A stretch of DNA of 64,000 nucleotides from positions 1-64,000 of the forward strand of contig JAEUKE010000138.1 in NCBI GenBank assembly GCA_016794345.1. The letters run 5' to 3'. Shown here one piece after another: positions 61,017 to 64,000 of the stretch. The DNA is from Myxococcales bacterium (GTDB lineage: Bacteria > Myxococcota_A > Polyangia > Polyangiales > Polyangiaceae). The notes under the pieces were generated by a model. It did no database searches. It saw nothing but the letters and a program-made list of their open reading frames with translations, and was not told the origin of the DNA. Position 1 is the first letter of the stretch, and the number at the start of each line of letters is the position of its first letter. The position numbers were made by a program, and so were the translations under genes.

Positions 61017-62198
61017 ATGCTTCCGCTCGACCTCGGCTCTGGCAAGCTCGGCCCCTACCTCGCCTCGCTCCTCCTCGGGTTCGCGTTCGGCTTCGTCCTC
61101 GAGCTCGCCGGCTTCGGCAACTCCAAGAAGCTCGCCGCCCAGTTCTACTTCCGCGACATGACGGTGCTGAAGGTGATGTTCACCGGCATCCTCACCGCTT
61201 GCCTCCTCGTCTTCTTCTCGGCGGCGATCGGCATCCTCGACTTCTCGAAGATCTTCGTGAACCAGACCTACCTCTGGCCGGGGATCATCGGCGGGCTGGT
61301 CATGGGCGTTGGCTTCGTGATCGGCGGCTACTGCCCCGGGACATCCGCGGTCTCGGCCGCGAGCCTGAAGCTCGACGGCCTGTTCTTCCTGGGCGGCACG
61401 GTCGTGGGCGCCGGCGTCTTCGGTGAGACGGTCGACTCGTACGAGCGCTTCTGGAACTCGTCTTACACCGAGCGCCTGCTGCTCTCGGACTGGCTCGGCT
61501 GGTCCATCGGCGCGACCGTCTTGGGCGTCACGCTGCTCGCGCTCGCGATGTTCTACGGTGCCGAGAAGACCGAGTGGGCGCTCGCCCACCCCGGGCAGAA
61601 GATCGTTTGGGCGCCGACCAATCGCCGGTACGTGGCGGGCGCTGCGGTCGCGCTCTCGGCGGCGCTGGCCGTGTGGGGCCTCGGTGAGCCGTCTCCCGAG
61701 GAGAAGTGGGCGCGCCTCGGGGTGCAATACCAGCCGCTCCTCGACAACCGCGAGGTGCACGTGCACCCGCTCGAATACGTGAAGACCTGGAACGACTCGG
61801 CGGTGAAGCTGATCACGCTCGACCTGCGCAGCCCCGAAGCCTTCGAGGCGTTCCACCTGTCGGGCGCGCAGAACGTCACCTACGAAGGCCTGGGCGACAA
61901 GGAGCTGCTCTTTTCGCTCAACCAGCTGCCCGCCAATGGCGTCGTGATCCTCGTGAGCGACGACGAGGCTGCCGCGGTGCGCGCGTGGAAGCGGCTCAAG
62001 GTCTCGGGGGTCACGAACCTGTACCTGCTCGACCGCGCCATGACGGAGTGGTCACCCTTCTTCGAGCCCGTGAGCCACGGCCCACACTTCGATCTCACGC
62101 GCCCGCCGACGAGCGTGCTGGACGCCTTCCCGAAGGACGCATTCGTGCCGCGTATCAAGCTGAAGACGTCGCGCCGTGCAGCGGGTGTCTGCAGTTGA
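61017..62198 (+). CDS. YeeE/YedE transporter half fused to a cysteine-less rhodanese-like domain
   Basis: 393 residues from the ATG at 61017 with a strong GAGGAGG ribosome site. Residues 10-225 hold about five or six membrane helices with the second YeeE cysteine motif, VIGGYCPGTSAVSAASLKLDG. Residues 260-370 fold like a rhodanese (VKLITLDLRSPEAFEAFHLSGAQNV, then VVILVSDDEAAAVRAWKRL). The active-site Cys normally following the VVYC strand is absent (S-D-D-E here), so sulfurtransfer by that residue is impossible; the domain may bind or sense sulfur species. It pairs with the preceding half-transporter 11 bp upstream. Confidence 0.8.
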   Translation: MLPLDLGSGKLGPYLASLLLGFAFGFVLELAGFGNSKKLAAQFYFRDMTVLKVMFTGILTACLLVFFSAAIGILDFSKIFVNQTYLWPGIIGGLVMGVGFVIGGYCPGTSAVSAASLKLDGLFFLGGTVVGAGVFGETVDSYERFWNSSYTERLLLSDWLGWSIGATVLGVTLLALAMFYGAEKTEWALAHPGQKIVWAPTNRRYVAGAAVALSAALAVWGLGEPSPEEKWARLGVQYQPLLDNREVHVHPLEYVKTWNDSAVKLITLDLRSPEAFEAFHLSGAQNVTYEGLGDKELLFSLNQLPANGVVILVSDDEAAAVRAWKRLKVSGVTNLYLLDRAMTEWSPFFEPVSHGPHFDLTRPPTSVLDAFPKDAFVPRIKLKTSRRAAGVCS

Positions 62199-62218
62199 TC
62201 CGAGGTCGAGGAGAGACG

Positions 62219-64000
62219 ATGGCCACCCGAGGTCGAGTCAGGAAGACGTGGGGCGCGCTCGCGTCGGTCGCGGTGCTCGCGCTCGTTCCGCCTGCGTCGG
62301 CCGACGAGGGCGCGGCCTGCCTGCAATGCCACCAGGATCAGGTGAGCGCACACGCGTACGACGCCTCGGTGCACACCGATCTGGCGTGCACCGCGTGTCA
62401 CAAGGCCGACCCCCAAGCCACGCCGCCGTCCGGCCGCAACCAGAAATGCTCGGCGGCGTTCGTCACCACCCAATGCAGCCAGTGCCACGCGGAGCAGTCG
62501 GCGAAACACGACGCGAGCGTCCACGGGAGCGAGCGGTCCACGACCGGCTGCGTCGGGTGCCACAGCGATATCCACTCGCTGCAATCGCACAAGGGCGACA
62601 AGCTGCGGCACGCCGAGACCTGCAGCGGCTGCCACTCGCGCCAGCAGGCCTTCTTCGACTCGGTCCACTACCTCGCGCTCGAGCAGGGCAACGCGGACGC
62701 CCCCGCTTGCACCGACTGTCATGGCACGCACGACGTCGCCAGGGTGGACAACGACTCCAAGGGCCGCGAGTTCCACACCCGTGCGTGCCTGACTTGCCAC
62801 GACGACGCCGAGAAGATGAAGCGGAGCGACGTCACGCCGATCGCCGGCAAGACGTTCTTCGAGGGCTTCCACGGCAAGAACGTAAGCCTCGGCTACCCGG
62901 AGAAGGTGGCCGGCTGCGCCGACTGCCACGGGTCGCACCAGGTCCTCGCCGCCGAGGACCCGGCATCCAAGGTTAACGCCAAGAACCTCCCGGACACGTG
63001 TGGCCAGTGTCACGCGGGCGCGAGCGCGTCGTTCACCCGATACAACCCACACGCCGACGATCGCGATCGCAGCGAGAACGCGACGCTCTACTGGACGCGG
63101 ATCGCGATGACCACGCTCCTCGTCGTGACGTTCCTCTTCTTCTGGGTGCACTCGGTCCTGTGGGCGCTGCGGTCGTTCATCGAGCGCCGCGCGAAGCTCG
63201 CCACTGGCCTCGTGCTGCACCCGCCCGCCAAGCGCACGTACCGGCGGTTCACGCCGACGCAGATCGCGCTGCACATGGTCGTGGTCGTGAGCTTCCTCAC
63301 GCTGGCGTTCACCGGGCTACCGCTGAAGTTCGCGGGCACCGGGTGGGGGCGCTCGCTCATGAGCACCATCGGCGGGCCCCAGATCGCGCGCCACCTGCAC
63401 CACAGCGCCGCCGTCGTCACGTTCGGCTACTTCTCCGTCGCGCTGGTGATGAGCTTCCGGTTCCTCTTCCGGCCCGCTCGGCCCGGCGGCACGTGGTGGT
63501 CGCGGCTCGTCGGGCCGGACTCGCTGCTCCCGGTCAAACGCGACTGGACCGACATGAAGGCGATGTTCCGCTGGTTCTTCTTCAAAGGACCCAAGCCGAC
63601 CTTCGAGCGCTGGACCTATTGGGAGAAGTTCGACTTCCTCGCTGTCTTCTGGGGCATGTTCGCGATCGGCCTGAGCGGTCTCTTGCTCTGGTTCCCGGAG
63701 GCAGCGGCCCACGTCGTTCCGGGGTGGATGTTCAACGTCGCGACGATCGTCCACTCCGATGAGGCCTTGCTCGCCACCGGCTTCATCTTCACGGTCCACT
63801 TCTTCAACACACACTTCCGGCCCGAGAAGTTTCCGATGGACACGGTCATCTTCGACGGGCGCGTGAGCGACCACGAGATGTCGGAGGAGCGCGGCGATCA
63901 GCTGGCTCGCCTTCGAGCCGAGGGACGTCTCGAGGAGCTCGTGGTCGAGAGCCCGACCTCGCTGGGCTGGTCGCTCTTCTACCGCGCGTTTGGCTTTGGC
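62219..64000 (+). CDS. Multiheme cytochrome c / cytochrome b fusion, partial at window end
   Basis: At least 594 residues; the frame is open to the last base, so the 3' end is missing. A signal peptide (GALASVAVLALVPPASA) precedes nine CXXCH motifs: CLQCH, CTACH, CSQCH, CVGCH, CSGCH, CTDCH, CLTCH, CADCH and CGQCH, the first at residue 34. From about residue 290, membrane helices follow (TTLLVVTFLFFWVHSVLWAL, ALHMVVVVSFLTLAFTGL, HLHHSAAVVTFGYFSVALV, HSDEALLATGFIFTVHFFN), with paired histidines typical of diheme b-type quinol-oxidising anchors. This would draw electrons from quinol and pass them through c-hemes to the octaheme reductase. It is the fourth gene of the operon, 20 bp after the transporter-rhodanese gene. 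Confidence 0.85.
   Translation, partial: MATRGRVRKTWGALASVAVLALVPPASADEGAACLQCHQDQVSAHAYDASVHTDLACTACHKADPQATPPSGRNQKCSAAFVTTQCSQCHAEQSAKHDASVHGSERSTTGCVGCHSDIHSLQSHKGDKLRHAETCSGCHSRQQAFFDSVHYLALEQGNADAPACTDCHGTHDVARVDNDSKGREFHTRACLTCHDDAEKMKRSDVTPIAGKTFFEGFHGKNVSLGYPEKVAGCADCHGSHQVLAAEDPASKVNAKNLPDTCGQCHAGASASFTRYNPHADDRDRSENATLYWTRIAMTTLLVVTFLFFWVHSVLWALRSFIERRAKLATGLVLHPPAKRTYRRFTPTQIALHMVVVVSFLTLAFTGLPLKFAGTGWGRSLMSTIGGPQIARHLHHSAAVVTFGYFSVALVMSFRFLFRPARPGGTWWSRLVGPDSLLPVKRDWTDMKAMFRWFFFKGPKPTFERWTYWEKFDFLAVFWGMFAIGLSGLLLWFPEAAAHVVPGWMFNVATIVHSDEALLATGFIFTVHFFNTHFRPEKFPMDTVIFDGRVSDHEMSEERGDQLARLRAEGRLEELVVESPTSLGWSLFYRAFGFG

Overview
The window reads as chromosomal DNA of a myxobacterium (phylum Myxococcota, probably order Polyangiales). 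This is inferred from very high GC with G/C-rich third codon positions, many GTG and TTG starts, serine/threonine kinases carrying zinc ribbons, very large sigma-54 activators fused to sensory or kinase modules, FHA and DUF4388 (PATAN) proteins, and long cysteine-rich lipoproteins. No rRNA, tRNA, CRISPR array or intact insertion sequence was seen.

Layout. 1-2.1 kb is a small mobile-DNA graveyard: the C-terminal half of an IS110-type transposase, a VapBC toxin-antitoxin pair and a decayed tyrosine recombinase. 2.2-5.5 kb has a ferredoxin/FAD oxidoreductase divergent from a tightly overlapped operon (unrecognised protein, NadD-like, Rossmann/DUF2520). 5.6-12.4 kb carries a 1262-residue sigma-54 activator translationally coupled to a small acidic lipoprotein, a membrane histidine kinase and a one-heme cytochrome. 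12.7-18.5 kb has fhs, an FHA-PATAN protein, 3,5-diaminohexanoate dehydrogenase (kdd), a nucleotidyltransferase and a secreted protein. 18.5-25.1 kb holds a 1714-residue metzincin-type lipoprotein protease and a Cys-rich lipoprotein. 25.4-34.7 kb has a zinc-ribbon kinase with a SUKH protein, a kinase-ATPase with an APP1-type phosphatase, and an alpha-methylacyl-CoA racemase with an SCP2 protein. 34.8-39.3 kb is housekeeping and signalling (biotin carboxylase, xseA, PAS kinase). 39.4-44.3 kb is an apparent operon of triheme cytochrome, lysine 5,6-aminomutase (kamD, kamE) and an OPT transporter. 44.3-54.4 kb includes PATAN-DnaJ, a glycine-linked Cys-rich lipoprotein, metG, an SDR, a TonB-like protein, heme-o synthase and SCO1.

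54.4-64.0 kb is the most system-like region. A 1440-residue protein joining a kinase-like domain, a helical-repeat region, GAF, a sigma-54 AAA+ domain and a Fis-type HTH faces away from a four-gene operon. That operon encodes an octaheme tetrathionate-reductase-family cytochrome, a split YeeE/YedE sulfur transporter whose second half carries a rhodanese-like domain without the active-site cysteine, and a nine-CXXCH cytochrome fused to a membrane cytochrome b that runs off the window. A near-consensus sigma-54 promoter precedes the operon, about 85 bp downstream of a palindrome that recurs in perfect form inside the activator gene. The likely reading is quinol oxidation by the cytochrome b/c protein feeding a periplasmic sulfur-compound reductase under local sigma-54 control.

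A second, unexpected signal is a family of roughly 65-140 bp palindromic repeats with terminal inverted repeats. Five members were found. They sit in all three convergent gene junctions that have room for them, often abutting the stop codons, and none was noticed elsewhere.
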